DNA of 64,000 bases from Gammaproteobacteria bacterium (GTDB lineage Bacteria; Pseudomonadota; Gammaproteobacteria; JAPPPA01): assembly GCA_030425645.1 (NCBI GenBank), contig JAUHZK010000003.1, positions 124,001 through 188,000 of the forward strand, in the 5' to 3' direction. Positions within the stretch are counted from its first letter, which is position 1, and every line of letters starts with the position of its first letter. The position numbers were made by a program, and so were the translations under genes. A model generated the notes under the pieces. The model had not been told where the DNA came from, searched no databases, and saw only the letters and a list, made by a program, of their open reading frames with translations. This document shows positions 8,036 to 16,574 of the stretch, piece after piece.

Positions 8036-10090
8036 ATGCATGACATTAGCCAAAAGCTAGCTTTGTACTTAACAGGAAAATCACAATTAAACGACTGGGC
8101 TGACGAGGTTGCAATCGAGGCCAAAGACGTTTGGGGCGGCAACGACGATGGCTTAGAACGCCAGATAATGGTGTCAACGCTTAATGCATTACTTTTAATA
8201 CTAAGAGCTAAACCCCAAAAACGGGCCGAACCACAAATTGCAAGCATAAAAGACGCCAAGCCCAAAAACGCTTTAGATGACAAAAATCAAAATAGCGGCG
8301 AAACCATTTCAAATGAAGCAGTCGAGCTCGCAAAAATCTGGGGGGCGAATTTTGGAATCAAGCAGGCTGAATTACGTAGAGGATCATGCAAGCTAACCCC
8401 ACTTAATTACCATGAAGGGGTGCTGGAGTTTATAAAGCAAAGCACTGGATTTGACTGTATTAAGCAAGTTAACGACTACTTCAATTTTAGCTTTCCAGTC
8501 GAGCGCGAAGCTTGGGACGAGCCAAGCTCTGAATTTTCAGGCATTAAAGTTTTCGACCCAAAAGCTTTAGAACGGGTATTTGAGTACCTTATTGGCTTTA
8601 CAGAGGCAAGCAACGACAGATCCGCTAAAAATTTTGTTCTAGAGCTAAGAGAAGCCTTTAGGTCAGGCCTCTTTAACAGTGGTTTAATTCTAGGAGGATT
8701 AGCGGTTCCGGGTATTACATTTAACATACTGAGTTTTGCCCTTGATGGGGGCTACACAGAAGCACTGGCTCTACTGAGCAAGGTAACTCATCACGAATAT
8801 AAAAACGAAACAAGTGACATTATGACTGCCGCACTTAATGACGAAGTCATAATGGATCGATGCTCCTCATCCTTATCTATCTCTAAAAAACGCATAGAGC
8901 AATTTGTTCGGGAACAGTCAAAAGCATGCTTAACGTTTCTGGAACTCACTCAACTCACTGACGCTAGCGATTACTGTATTTTGTACTTACCAAACTTTGA
9001 CCAAAGTGACTACGAAAACCCAGATGGAATGATTGAGGCATACCTAGATACTGTTTATAAACTTAAGTCTGGTAAGCCACGAGCTGAGTGCCCCCTTACA
9101 TTCTTACAAGCTACATCCATCAGAGCGGGTACCGACGCCTATTGCTGGGATGACCAAGAACACCTCCGAGACCTGCAGGACTCCTTAGCGGATGCTGACA
9201 ACTCACTAGGTGACCCAATTCGCTATCTGGAGCTAGCACACAAAGCATTTCTCCTCGACTATGGTGCTTTGGGCTCATCCTTTTTGATTATGTTTTTAAT
9301 TCAAAGCGATGAATTTCCAGAATACACGCTAAATCATTGGGAACGTTTCTGCCTTCTATATACGAAGGTTGAACACTCAGATGTTGCCAGAGCTCTGAAG
9401 TTCACGGCGGAGCAAGTTGAAGTATATTTGAGTAATCAGACGAGCATTCACCACCAAAAGGTTGCGTTTTTGGTTCAGCAAAAGTTCCAGAAGCTCAGAA
9501 CTGCACAGCTAAAATCCATCGAACCCAAACAATACTCACAACCTCCAAACACCGTAGAACTTCCACCCGCGCAACTCGACCTATTCTGCAAGGACGCTAG
9601 AAAGCTCTATCTATCCGCTAAGTTGCACTTTTCAATAGCAAGCCAATTCATGGACGATGAAAGATTAGATTGGGGGCCGGTAGCTGTGAGTTTCTTTAAA
9701 CCCATCGAGAGTGAAATCAAATACCGGTTAGAGAAGATATTCGTAAGCCCTCAATACCAATCTGAACTAAGAAATTTAGGCATCAAAATTAACCCTAAAG
9801 ATAAACACATTCCTGTTGGGGCAATTCTATTAGCGTTCAAAAAACCAGAAAAATGGAGTGATGAACTAACACAACAAATTCACTCTTCGAATGTATTTAT
9901 TCAAAAAGATAAAAAATTGGCGCAAGATTTAATCAACTTAAGCAAGGTCAGGAACCCTGGAGCACACACTGGCGACATAAAAGTCGACGATATGCTGAAC
10001 TTCCTTAATTCGCTCTACGGCGAAAAACAAATAATGGGGCGTTTTCTAAATGCTCTACAAGAGCCTCAGCTGGTAGATAACCCTCACTAA
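8036..10090 (+). CDS. Large uncharacterised protein with C-terminal HEPN motif
   Basis: A 684-residue soluble protein with no membrane segment or signal peptide. The start ATG lies 82 nt after the nuclease gene, with AAGG about 11 nt upstream. I do not recognise the first ~550 residues, which include helical stretches and a central region rich in acidic residues. The last ~120 residues are helical and contain RNPGAH (R639-H644), a textbook R-x4-H HEPN signature, preceded by LINLSKV. HEPN proteins are commonly RNases in abortive-infection and toxin-antitoxin systems, but non-catalytic ones exist. The gap suggests that it may be a separate unit from the upstream operon, or be made from read-through. 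It is the last complete gene before the island boundary. Confidence 0.75.
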   Translation: MHDISQKLALYLTGKSQLNDWADEVAIEAKDVWGGNDDGLERQIMVSTLNALLLILRAKPQKRAEPQIASIKDAKPKNALDDKNQNSGETISNEAVELAKIWGANFGIKQAELRRGSCKLTPLNYHEGVLEFIKQSTGFDCIKQVNDYFNFSFPVEREAWDEPSSEFSGIKVFDPKALERVFEYLIGFTEASNDRSAKNFVLELREAFRSGLFNSGLILGGLAVPGITFNILSFALDGGYTEALALLSKVTHHEYKNETSDIMTAALNDEVIMDRCSSSLSISKKRIEQFVREQSKACLTFLELTQLTDASDYCILYLPNFDQSDYENPDGMIEAYLDTVYKLKSGKPRAECPLTFLQATSIRAGTDAYCWDDQEHLRDLQDSLADADNSLGDPIRYLELAHKAFLLDYGALGSSFLIMFLIQSDEFPEYTLNHWERFCLLYTKVEHSDVARALKFTAEQVEVYLSNQTSIHHQKVAFLVQQKFQKLRTAQLKSIEPKQYSQPPNTVELPPAQLDLFCKDARKLYLSAKLHFSIASQFMDDERLDWGPVAVSFFKPIESEIKYRLEKIFVSPQYQSELRNLGIKINPKDKHIPVGAILLAFKKPEKWSDELTQQIHSSNVFIQKDKKLAQDLINLSKVRNPGAHTGDIKVDDMLNFLNSLYGEKQIMGRFLNALQEPQLVDNPH

Positions 10091-10131
10091 AGTCGCTCCA
10101 ACGACTAACCGCTATAATATTCATACTATTT

Positions 10132-10163
10132 ATAAATCATTAAAATACAATGATTTATTTATT
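10132..10163 (+). terminator. AT-rich hairpin after the 684-residue HEPN gene
   Basis: A 10-bp perfect stem (ATAAATCATT at 10132-10141 with AATGATTTAT at 10149-10158), a 7-nt loop and a following T-rich stretch. It could end transcription of the island, but the stem is all A/T-rich and weak. It also lies directly beside the island boundary. Confidence 0.4.
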
Positions 10164-10361
10164 TTAGTATTTTTTTTGGGGTTCTTTCTGATATTCAGCA
10201 TTTTCAGAACGATCACCCTCAGCCGCTGCCGCGGACAAGGCCCGCACCACCTCGGGGCGGCGCTTAGTCCACAGGTGATCAAGCTCCGCTTTTAAAGCAA
10301 TCAGCCCCTGTGCCGTGATGTACGGCGAGGACTTTGCTTGTGGTGGTCGCCAGCGTCCCAT
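10164..10361 (-). pseudogene. greB: Truncated transcription elongation factor GreB
   Basis: The first ~58 residues match GreB well: MGRWRPP start, [22 protein letters not shown] and [10 protein letters not shown]. GreB rescues backtracked RNA polymerase by inserting its N-terminal coiled coil into the secondary channel, and normally has about 160 residues with a C-terminal FKBP-like domain. Here homology stops at ENAEYQ, and seven unrelated residues lead to a stop in AT-rich DNA. The second coiled-coil helix and the whole C-terminal domain are missing, so the product should be non-functional. The ATG at 10361 lies 9 nt after the stop of the SDR gene. The break coincides with the edge of the defence island, so the island most likely replaced or split the 3' part of greB. 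Confidence 0.85.
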
Positions 10362-10370
10362 ACGCAACAA

Positions 10371-11429
10371 CTAGCGGCGTTTAATAATGCCGTCTGCCAA
10401 CAGCTGCTCCATATGGTCGTGCAAGGTTTCTGCGAGCGGGCGGAACTCCATACCCAAATCATGCTTGATATAGCTGTTGTCGAACTTCAACGGATAACCA
10501 ACGTTATTCTTAACAAAGCTTCGGGTCACTCCCGAAATCCATGGCCCAATAGCCCAAACAACAGACTTGGGTGCCAAGGTTCTAGGCAGCGGGTATTGCG
10601 GGTATTTCTGGCGCAACAATTTGGCCATGCCTAATAAAGTAATACTTTGCGCAGAGCAGATATGACGACCACTTGCTGAAGACGTAAAGCCGGCTAGGTA
10701 ATGCGCATTCGCCACATCGCGAACATCAACAATACCAAATTCCAATTTCGGCACACCGGTGCGTTGCGTGCCATCAACTAACTCTTTAATGGTACTGAGG
10801 CTGGTGGATTGGCTATTGGTTGCCAGTGACGGGCCCATTACCAACGATGGGTTAATACAAACCAAGTCCCAACGGTTTTGTCCTTCAACCGCTTCCCAAG
10901 CAACCCGCTCGGCCACGGTTTTAGAATAGGAATACGCTTGGTGCTCTTCATTACTTGTCGTGTTCCAGTGGGCTTCGGTAAAAACACCACCAGCCACTTT
11001 CTGGGCGTCGCAAGCATCGCCATAAATAGCCGCCACACTGGTAGTAAGCACTACCCGTTTAACGGTAGCCACACGCTCAACCGACTCAAGCACGTTTAGC
11101 GTGCCGCGCTTAGCAGGTTGAATCAGCTGCGCCTGCGGGTCGGTAATATTCCACTGCACAAACGGTGACGCGGTATGAAATACCAGCTCACAATCCTGCA
11201 TCGGGGCGTCAAAGGCACCGTCATCCAACAAATCAGCCTTAAAAAACTTAAGTTCACCCGAGGCTTGCTCGGCAATGCGGCGCAGGTGGCCTACTTTGCT
11301 GTCGTCGTCTGGATTTCTGACGGTGGCATGAACCGTATGGCCTGCTTCCAATAATTGTTTTACCAACCAAGAGGCGACATAGCCATTAGCACCGGTCACC
11401 AAAACCGGCTTTGAGGAATCAATATTCAT
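10371..11429 (-). CDS. NAD(P)-dependent extended SDR, dihydroflavonol/cinnamoyl-CoA reductase-like
   Basis: About 352 residues. The Rossmann motif GANGYVASWL near the N-terminus binds NAD(P). The catalytic serine region is LTTSVAAIYGD and the Y-x3-K pair is in YSYSKTVAE. This is the extended short-chain dehydrogenase architecture, close to dihydroflavonol-4-reductase/cinnamoyl-CoA reductase and bacterial relatives that reduce aldehydes or ketones. The start at 11429 is preferred (GGAA upstream, and the protein then begins directly before the Rossmann strand). An ORF start at 11465 would add 12 residues. The truncated greB follows at once, so the two probably formed an operon. Substrate unknown. 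Confidence 0.8.
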   Translation of the reverse strand: MNIDSSKPVLVTGANGYVASWLVKQLLEAGHTVHATVRNPDDDSKVGHLRRIAEQASGELKFFKADLLDDGAFDAPMQDCELVFHTASPFVQWNITDPQAQLIQPAKRGTLNVLESVERVATVKRVVLTTSVAAIYGDACDAQKVAGGVFTEAHWNTTSNEEHQAYSYSKTVAERVAWEAVEGQNRWDLVCINPSLVMGPSLATNSQSTSLSTIKELVDGTQRTGVPKLEFGIVDVRDVANAHYLAGFTSSASGRHICSAQSITLLGMAKLLRQKYPQYPLPRTLAPKSVVWAIGPWISGVTRSFVKNNVGYPLKFDNSYIKHDLGMEFRPLAETLHDHMEQLLADGIIKRR

Positions 11430-11496
11430 GACGTTTCCAAGCTCTGTAGTATCAAAGCTTGGCATTCTAACGCTCTAAGGCGGCCGCAACACAAAC

Positions 11497-12732
11497 CTAT
11501 GCGGCAATAATATCTTTAGCTTGCGGATCCAATGAAACGATACATTGATTACGCCCCGCTGCCTTGGCTTGGTAGAGCGCTTGGTCAGAGCGTCTCAGCA
11601 GCGCGCGTTTATCATCGTCATACCCCGGCGCCACAATCGCGGCCCCCACGCTCACTGTCACAAATCGATAACGCGGATCAGGGTGCGCCAGCTTGGCTTC
11701 GGCAACCTCATACCGAACTTTCTCTGCGGCTAGGCCGAGGGCATTCTCCTCTACATCAGCGGCCAAGATGCAGAATTCCTCACCACCAAATCGAGCCAAC
11801 AACCAACCATTTTCAGCAATGCCTCTAGCTAAGCAGCGACTAATATCAACCAAACATTCATCGCCGCTAGCATGGCCCGCCAAATCGTTATAGGACTTAA
11901 AGTGGTCAACGTCGATAAAGATAAAGATAATGCCAATACCATGTTGACGCTGCACCGCCCTATCCCACTCGTCATCTAGCTGCTGTTCAAACATGCGCCG
12001 GTTCGGTAACTGCGTAAGGTAGTCATTGAAGGCCAGCTGACTCATTTCGCCCAATTGTTGCTGCTGCAGCAGCATTGCATCCGATGCATTAATCAACGCT
12101 TTGGCATACATGCGAATCACATTCATGCACAAGATCATTACCGGCAACGCGACAAAGAAATAAACCCAATACGCCGGCAAGTAAGGCCGATCTGGAGTGT
12201 GCTCAAGCATCTGCAGCCCAAGATACGTTGCACCAGCCGCAACCAGCCCCCAAATACTAATTGCCAACGCCAAGCCATTACGTGGCGGCACCAGAATGTA
12301 AGCCGCCAATAGCAAATTAGGCAGGAATAACAGTGCTGGTGCCACCGCGATATGGTTTGGATCCGGCAAAATCACTTGGTTATAAAGCAACCACAATCGC
12401 CGCAACAGAATCACCGCAAACATGATTAGCGCCAGCCAACCGACAATGTTTACCGCTGATTCTTTCTTAAACAACACAAGGAACATGGCCAGCCATACAA
12501 GGCTACTGCCAGCCACGATCATGCCTTCGACAAACGAGCCCGATACCAAATACAGCGCATAACCAACGGGCACCCACATTACTGCCGTGCCGCCGCAGAG
12601 AAGCAGCAGGATCTTACGACGCGCCGCCAACTCAACCTGAGTCGCCGGCTCGGCATGTGGCAAAGCACCGGCCGCTTTATAAGCAAGCGGCCAGCTAGAA
12701 CCCGTAGTTGTACGTTCCCCTGTCGTACTCAC
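11497..12732 (-). CDS. Membrane-bound diguanylate cyclase (GGDEF domain)
   Basis: 411 residues. The N-terminal ~210 residues contain about six hydrophobic helices, so the sensor part is integral to the inner membrane. They are followed by a short glutamine-rich helix (LLQQQQLGEM) and a GGDEF domain starting near FNDYLTQLPNRRMFE. The active-site motif is GGEEF at 316-320, and the metal/substrate motif DVDHFKSYND is present, so cyclic-di-GMP synthesis is likely. The residues at the usual inhibitory-site position before the motif (ENGW) do not form RxxD, so product inhibition through that site is not expected. No operon partner is obvious. The input signal is unknown. Confidence 0.9.
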   Translation of the reverse strand: MSTTGERTTTGSSWPLAYKAAGALPHAEPATQVELAARRKILLLLCGGTAVMWVPVGYALYLVSGSFVEGMIVAGSSLVWLAMFLVLFKKESAVNIVGWLALIMFAVILLRRLWLLYNQVILPDPNHIAVAPALLFLPNLLLAAYILVPPRNGLALAISIWGLVAAGATYLGLQMLEHTPDRPYLPAYWVYFFVALPVMILCMNVIRMYAKALINASDAMLLQQQQLGEMSQLAFNDYLTQLPNRRMFEQQLDDEWDRAVQRQHGIGIIFIFIDVDHFKSYNDLAGHASGDECLVDISRCLARGIAENGWLLARFGGEEFCILAADVEENALGLAAEKVRYEVAEAKLAHPDPRYRFVTVSVGAAIVAPGYDDDKRALLRRSDQALYQAKAAGRNQCIVSLDPQAKDIIAA

Positions 12733-12819
12733 CCATTACCGCCTGAACAATCCCCACAATTATCCAAACGGTACGTTAATTACCTAATGATTACAATTAA
12801 TGCCCTACTAGGCCGTTAA

Positions 12820-14169
12820 CTATAGTCCGTCGCAACTCCAGCTACCGGGGGCTTGCGCCAGCACTTGCTCCAGCAACCCGGGGCGGTCGGTCATCACCGC
12901 ATCAACACCCAAATTGAGCAACCTAACCATCTCATCACAGCTATTAATGGTCCACACGTGGACCGCTAAACCGGCGGCATGGGCGTCATTAACAAAATCC
13001 TCGGTAACCACTTCAACACCTAGGGAAGGCGGCACCTGAAACGCATCATGTAAGCCAACATCAATCATCATGCTCGGCCCCTGACTTAGGGCGACATTTA
13101 AGGCGGCTTGGCCGGTTGGGTAGGAAGTTGACACACAGGGTGCCTGCAACTTAAACAGCGTCGCCGGGGTGTCGATAAAGGAGGCCACAATGACATCATT
13201 GGTCCGACCATAAGCTTGCAACAAGGCCGCCAACTTAGACTCGTAACTACCCTGGTTCTGCAGGTCAGGTTTTAACTCGATGTTAATCAAGGTATCCGGG
13301 AACGCCTGCAGGATCTCTTCCAGCGTTGGGATGGTGAAATCATTGGCACTATAACCGGCTGGCGGCTCTACAGCCCCAGTGGCAACGCCACGAAACAGAT
13401 ATTCCGCCTCTTCCGCGTCAGTGACCGAACCACGTTGGTCCACAAACCAATAAGCGGCATCCATGGCTTTAAGCTGTTCAACGGTATAAGAGTTAACATC
13501 ACCGGATGACTCGGTAGTGCGATCTACGGTGGCGTCATGGATCACCACCAACTGACCGTCGGCGGTTTCATAGACATCCATTTCAATAACGTCAGCACCA
13601 ATTTCGACTGACTTCTTGTACGAATATAGCGTGTTCTCAGGATACTCAAGCGCACCGCCACGATGGGAAAAATTCAACAGCTGACGGTCGTCCTCACGCC
13701 AAACATTTGGCTCGGTAATCAACGGCGGCGTGCAGGCGCTATCGTCGTTGGCAATGGTTCCACGGGCCTGTGCAACGGCCTGCTCAGCACCCTCAACCGC
13801 GGTCAGCCGGAGCAAAAAGCTTTCGGCGCTTTCTTCAATGTCATCCCCCGTCAGGGTGATTGGCAATTCTGCCTGCATTTCCCCTGGCGCCAATACTAAT
13901 TGGCCTGCCGCTGCTTCATAGTCTTCGCCAGCAAACGCGGTTTCGTCTGCAGTTTCCCAGCTAACCGTAACCGGCGCACTGGCGGCTCGATTAAGCTGCA
14001 ACAGAAAGACCAGGCTATCGGCATCACCGGCATTGCCCTCTGGAGACGCTTTGTCCTCTACCCGCAGCTCTACTGAATCAGTGGCAACCGGTGTCGATGC
14101 GGCCGAACGATCATCCGGCGACCCGCAAGCTAGCAATAAGCTTGTTAACAGCAAAACGCTATAGCGCAT
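12820..14169 (-). CDS. Calx-beta/glycerophosphodiester phosphodiesterase lipoprotein
   Basis: About 449 residues from the ATG at 14169, chosen because the signal peptide begins there and AGGAAG lies upstream. A lipobox ending LLAC (C15 of this start) indicates a lipoprotein. Residues ~30-143 form a Calx-beta domain (VSWETADETAF, DYEAAAGQLV, TLTGDDI, TIANDD), usually calcium-binding. A GDPD barrel then follows, with HRGG, PENT, EMDVYET and VIHDATVDRTTE, the metal and catalytic residues of glycerophosphodiesterases. It probably cleaves glycerophosphodiesters in the periplasm or at the cell surface, releasing glycerol-3-phosphate, which a GlpD-like enzyme at 25924-27543 could use. The Calx-beta fusion is unusual compared with simple GlpQ. 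Confidence 0.88.
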   Translation of the reverse strand: MRYSVLLLTSLLLACGSPDDRSAASTPVATDSVELRVEDKASPEGNAGDADSLVFLLQLNRAASAPVTVSWETADETAFAGEDYEAAAGQLVLAPGEMQAELPITLTGDDIEESAESFLLRLTAVEGAEQAVAQARGTIANDDSACTPPLITEPNVWREDDRQLLNFSHRGGALEYPENTLYSYKKSVEIGADVIEMDVYETADGQLVVIHDATVDRTTESSGDVNSYTVEQLKAMDAAYWFVDQRGSVTDAEEAEYLFRGVATGAVEPPAGYSANDFTIPTLEEILQAFPDTLINIELKPDLQNQGSYESKLAALLQAYGRTNDVIVASFIDTPATLFKLQAPCVSTSYPTGQAALNVALSQGPSMMIDVGLHDAFQVPPSLGVEVVTEDFVNDAHAAGLAVHVWTINSCDEMVRLLNLGVDAVMTDRPGLLEQVLAQAPGSWSCDGL

Positions 14170-14287
14170 TAGCAGACTTCCTCTAATTATTAGAGAGGCA
14201 TTATAACTACTAAGCTTAGCTTTCAAAGTCTGGCGTCATAGCAAGCGAGCTAAAACACACCAAAAGGCCAACAGCCGCCCAGACCAG

Positions 14288-15592
14288 CTAGCTCAGCTGC
14301 TTAATATGCTTTTTAACGGTGCTTCGGTAGGTGGCCTTATTGACGTAATACGCCATGCGATCCAACTCAATATAGTTAGCGCCACCACTCATATCATCAA
14401 ACGGCTCTGCTTTAATGGCCTCAAATTTTCGCCCTTTGCGAGTACCACCAGCAGCAATAAAGCGAGCGACCAGTTCCGCCTGTTCGTAACGCCCCTCCCA
14501 GCCCAAACCGGCTGCCTCAACCATTCCCATCAGGAATAGATTGTTGTACTGAGGATGAAAACAATTTAAGTACAAATGCGGTGCTGCACCCTTCCAGTTC
14601 AGATGCTTCTGCTCAAGGAACGGATAGTGCAACTTATAACCGGTAGCGAGCAAAATCAGATCGTAATCTTCTTCACTACCATCTTTAAAACAGACCCGAT
14701 TCCCATCAAATCGATCAACATCGGCCTTGACGCGAATGTCGCCATGCCCCAGATGGTGAAGAATCAGAGAATTGACGATGGGATGCGACTCATACAAGGC
14801 ATGATCAGGCTCAGGAAAGCCGAAACGTGTAGGGTCACCAGTAAACTGGCGCAGCAACAACCCGTCTAAGCGCTGCTTCAAGGCAAATGGCAGCGTTACC
14901 TTGCCACCAATTGCATCAGCGGGTTTCCCAAACACATATTTAGGTACAAAGTGATAGCCCCGCCGTACCGACATATCGACATGCTTGGCCCGATGCACGG
15001 CATCTACCGCAATATCACAACCGGAATTACCGGCACCAATAATCAGCACGCGTTTATTCTCGAATACATCGGCCGTTTTGTAATCCGCCGAGTGCATGAT
15101 TACACCGTCAAAATGCCCCTTAAATCGAGGCTTGTTCGGCTCATGCAAGGTACCGTTAGCGACCAGCACGCCGGCAAAATCAGCACTATGCTGCTCACCC
15201 TCGGCCTCATAACAGAGCGTCCACTCGCTGGCGTCGGCATTCGGCGTTGCCGACAATACGGTGGTAGCAAACTGATAGTGCTCGTAGAGCCCATAAGCCG
15301 CGGCAAAATCTCGAAAATACTCACGCAATTTCGAATGATGCGGATAGTCAGCCACCTCATCACGCATTGGAAATTCTTTGAACTCGGTCATTCGCTTGCT
15401 AGAAATCAAATGCGCCGAGTCGTACATGGTCGATGTTTTACTGGCTGCGTCCCATAGACCACCGACATCATCATGCGTCTCAAAACCGACAAAGGGGATT
15501 TCCAAGCGCTGCAAGTTACGCGCTGCCGCCAAACCGGCCGGGCCAGCCCCAATCACTGCCCAGGGTAATGTTTTGGGTTCAGTCTTGCTCAT
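14288..15592 (-). CDS. Flavin-containing monooxygenase
   Basis: 434 residues. An N-terminal FAD-binding GAGPAGLAAARNL, a second Rossmann motif GAGNSG for NADPH near residue 190, and between them the FMO fingerprint F-x-G-x3-H-S-x2-Y (FKGHFDGVIMHSADY) identify a class B flavoprotein monooxygenase. Such enzymes oxygenate N, S or carbonyl groups; the substrate cannot be told. AAGGAG lies about 11 nt before the ATG. The gene stops before the lipoprotein gene and starts 24 nt after the ppsR stop, so co-transcription with ppsR is possible. Confidence 0.88.
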   Translation of the reverse strand: MSKTEPKTLPWAVIGAGPAGLAAARNLQRLEIPFVGFETHDDVGGLWDAASKTSTMYDSAHLISSKRMTEFKEFPMRDEVADYPHHSKLREYFRDFAAAYGLYEHYQFATTVLSATPNADASEWTLCYEAEGEQHSADFAGVLVANGTLHEPNKPRFKGHFDGVIMHSADYKTADVFENKRVLIIGAGNSGCDIAVDAVHRAKHVDMSVRRGYHFVPKYVFGKPADAIGGKVTLPFALKQRLDGLLLRQFTGDPTRFGFPEPDHALYESHPIVNSLILHHLGHGDIRVKADVDRFDGNRVCFKDGSEEDYDLILLATGYKLHYPFLEQKHLNWKGAAPHLYLNCFHPQYNNLFLMGMVEAAGLGWEGRYEQAELVARFIAAGGTRKGRKFEAIKAEPFDDMSGGANYIELDRMAYYVNKATYRSTVKKHIKQLS

Positions 15593-15615
15593 ACTGGGCT
15601 AGCTCCTTATCAACC

Positions 15616-16440
15616 TTAGAAAAATCGCCGCGGCAGGTTTAAGGCTTGAATAATGCGGGTTGAGATTTCCTCAATACTCATGGCCGTGGTATTGATATAC
15701 GGCAGCCGGTCGTTGCGAAAAATATGCTCAACCTGCCGCACCTCTAGTTGGCACTGCCGCATAGACGAATACTCAGAATTAGGCCGACGCTCTTGACGAA
15801 TATTCTGCAACTGCTGCGCGTCAATCGTTAGCCCATGAACTTTCTGGCGCCAAGGCGCTAACGCTTTAGGCAGGCCCATGCCTTCCAAATCATTATCCGT
15901 AATCGGGTAATTAGCCGCATAAATGCCGTACTGCTGAGCCAAATACAAACAGGTAGGTGTTTTGCCGCTGCGGCTCACGCCAATCAAAATAACATCGGCG
16001 CGATCATAATGTTTCAGCGTCGCCCCATCATCGTTCTCTAGCGCAAAATGCATGGCGTCAATACGGGCTTTATAAGCCGCGGTACTAGTCACGGAATGCG
16101 CCTTACCAATGGTGTGGCTAGCGCTATACCCCAGCTCTCTCTCCATTGGACCAATAAACTGGCCAATTAAATCAATATGCAAGGCATTAGCTTGCGCAAT
16201 CACAGCGCGCAGCGTGTCATCTACCATGGTGCTAAAGACAATGCCTTTATGACCGGTAGTTTGCCAAAGCTCATCAATTTGCTGGCGCGCGCGCTCGGCC
16301 TTCTCAACTGAATTAATAAACGGCAAAGTAACCAAATCAAACTGCACCGTTTCAAATTGCGTCATCAAAGAATGCGCCAAAGTGTCGGCGGTAATGCCGG
16401 TTTGATCAGAAACAATAAAGGCCGTTCGTCGGGTGTTCAT
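15616..16440 (-). CDS. ppsR: Phosphoenolpyruvate synthase regulatory protein (bifunctional kinase/pyrophosphorylase)
   Basis: 274 residues, the normal length of DUF299 proteins. It has FIVSDQTGITADTLAHSL at the N-terminus and a P-loop-like GVSRSGKTPTCLYLA near residue 153. PpsR inactivates PEP synthase by ADP-dependent phosphorylation of a threonine next to its catalytic histidine and reactivates it by Pi-dependent dephosphorylation. The divergent neighbour is its target ppsA, with a 134-nt intergenic region containing both promoters. This arrangement is common in gammaproteobacteria and strongly supports the assignment. Confidence 0.96.
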   Translation of the reverse strand: MNTRRTAFIVSDQTGITADTLAHSLMTQFETVQFDLVTLPFINSVEKAERARQQIDELWQTTGHKGIVFSTMVDDTLRAVIAQANALHIDLIGQFIGPMERELGYSASHTIGKAHSVTSTAAYKARIDAMHFALENDDGATLKHYDRADVILIGVSRSGKTPTCLYLAQQYGIYAANYPITDNDLEGMGLPKALAPWRQKVHGLTIDAQQLQNIRQERRPNSEYSSMRQCQLEVRQVEHIFRNDRLPYINTTAMSIEEISTRIIQALNLPRRFF

Positions 16441-16563
16441 AAAGTTGTGGCGCCGTAGTCAGGAAATATTAAGTACGAAACGGTACAATACGCGCCCAAT
16501 TTTGTCTGCCCTAAAGATTCCACTAAAAATGTCGAATGTTTTGGGCTTCTCTCCACCACAGGG

Positions 16564-16569
16564 TAGGAA
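16564..16569 (+). promoter_or_regulatory. Ribosome-binding site that decides the ppsA start
   Basis: TAGGAA lies 5 nt before a TTG at 16575 that begins [12 protein letters not shown], the point where homology to PpsA starts. It argues for the TTG and against the upstream in-frame ATG at 16536, whose 13 extra residues do not resemble the family. Confidence 0.55.
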
Positions 16570-16574
16570 CAACG

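Noticed and set aside
1-10164. A classical BREX, DISARM or CRISPR system
   Set aside because: None of the BREX markers (BrxA, BrxC, PglZ), DrmB/DUF1998 genes, cas genes or direct-repeat arrays were seen. Upstream genes outside the window could change this.
10164-10361. A short but functional GreB
   Set aside because: The second coiled-coil helix and the C-terminal domain are missing, which GreB needs to bind RNA polymerase.
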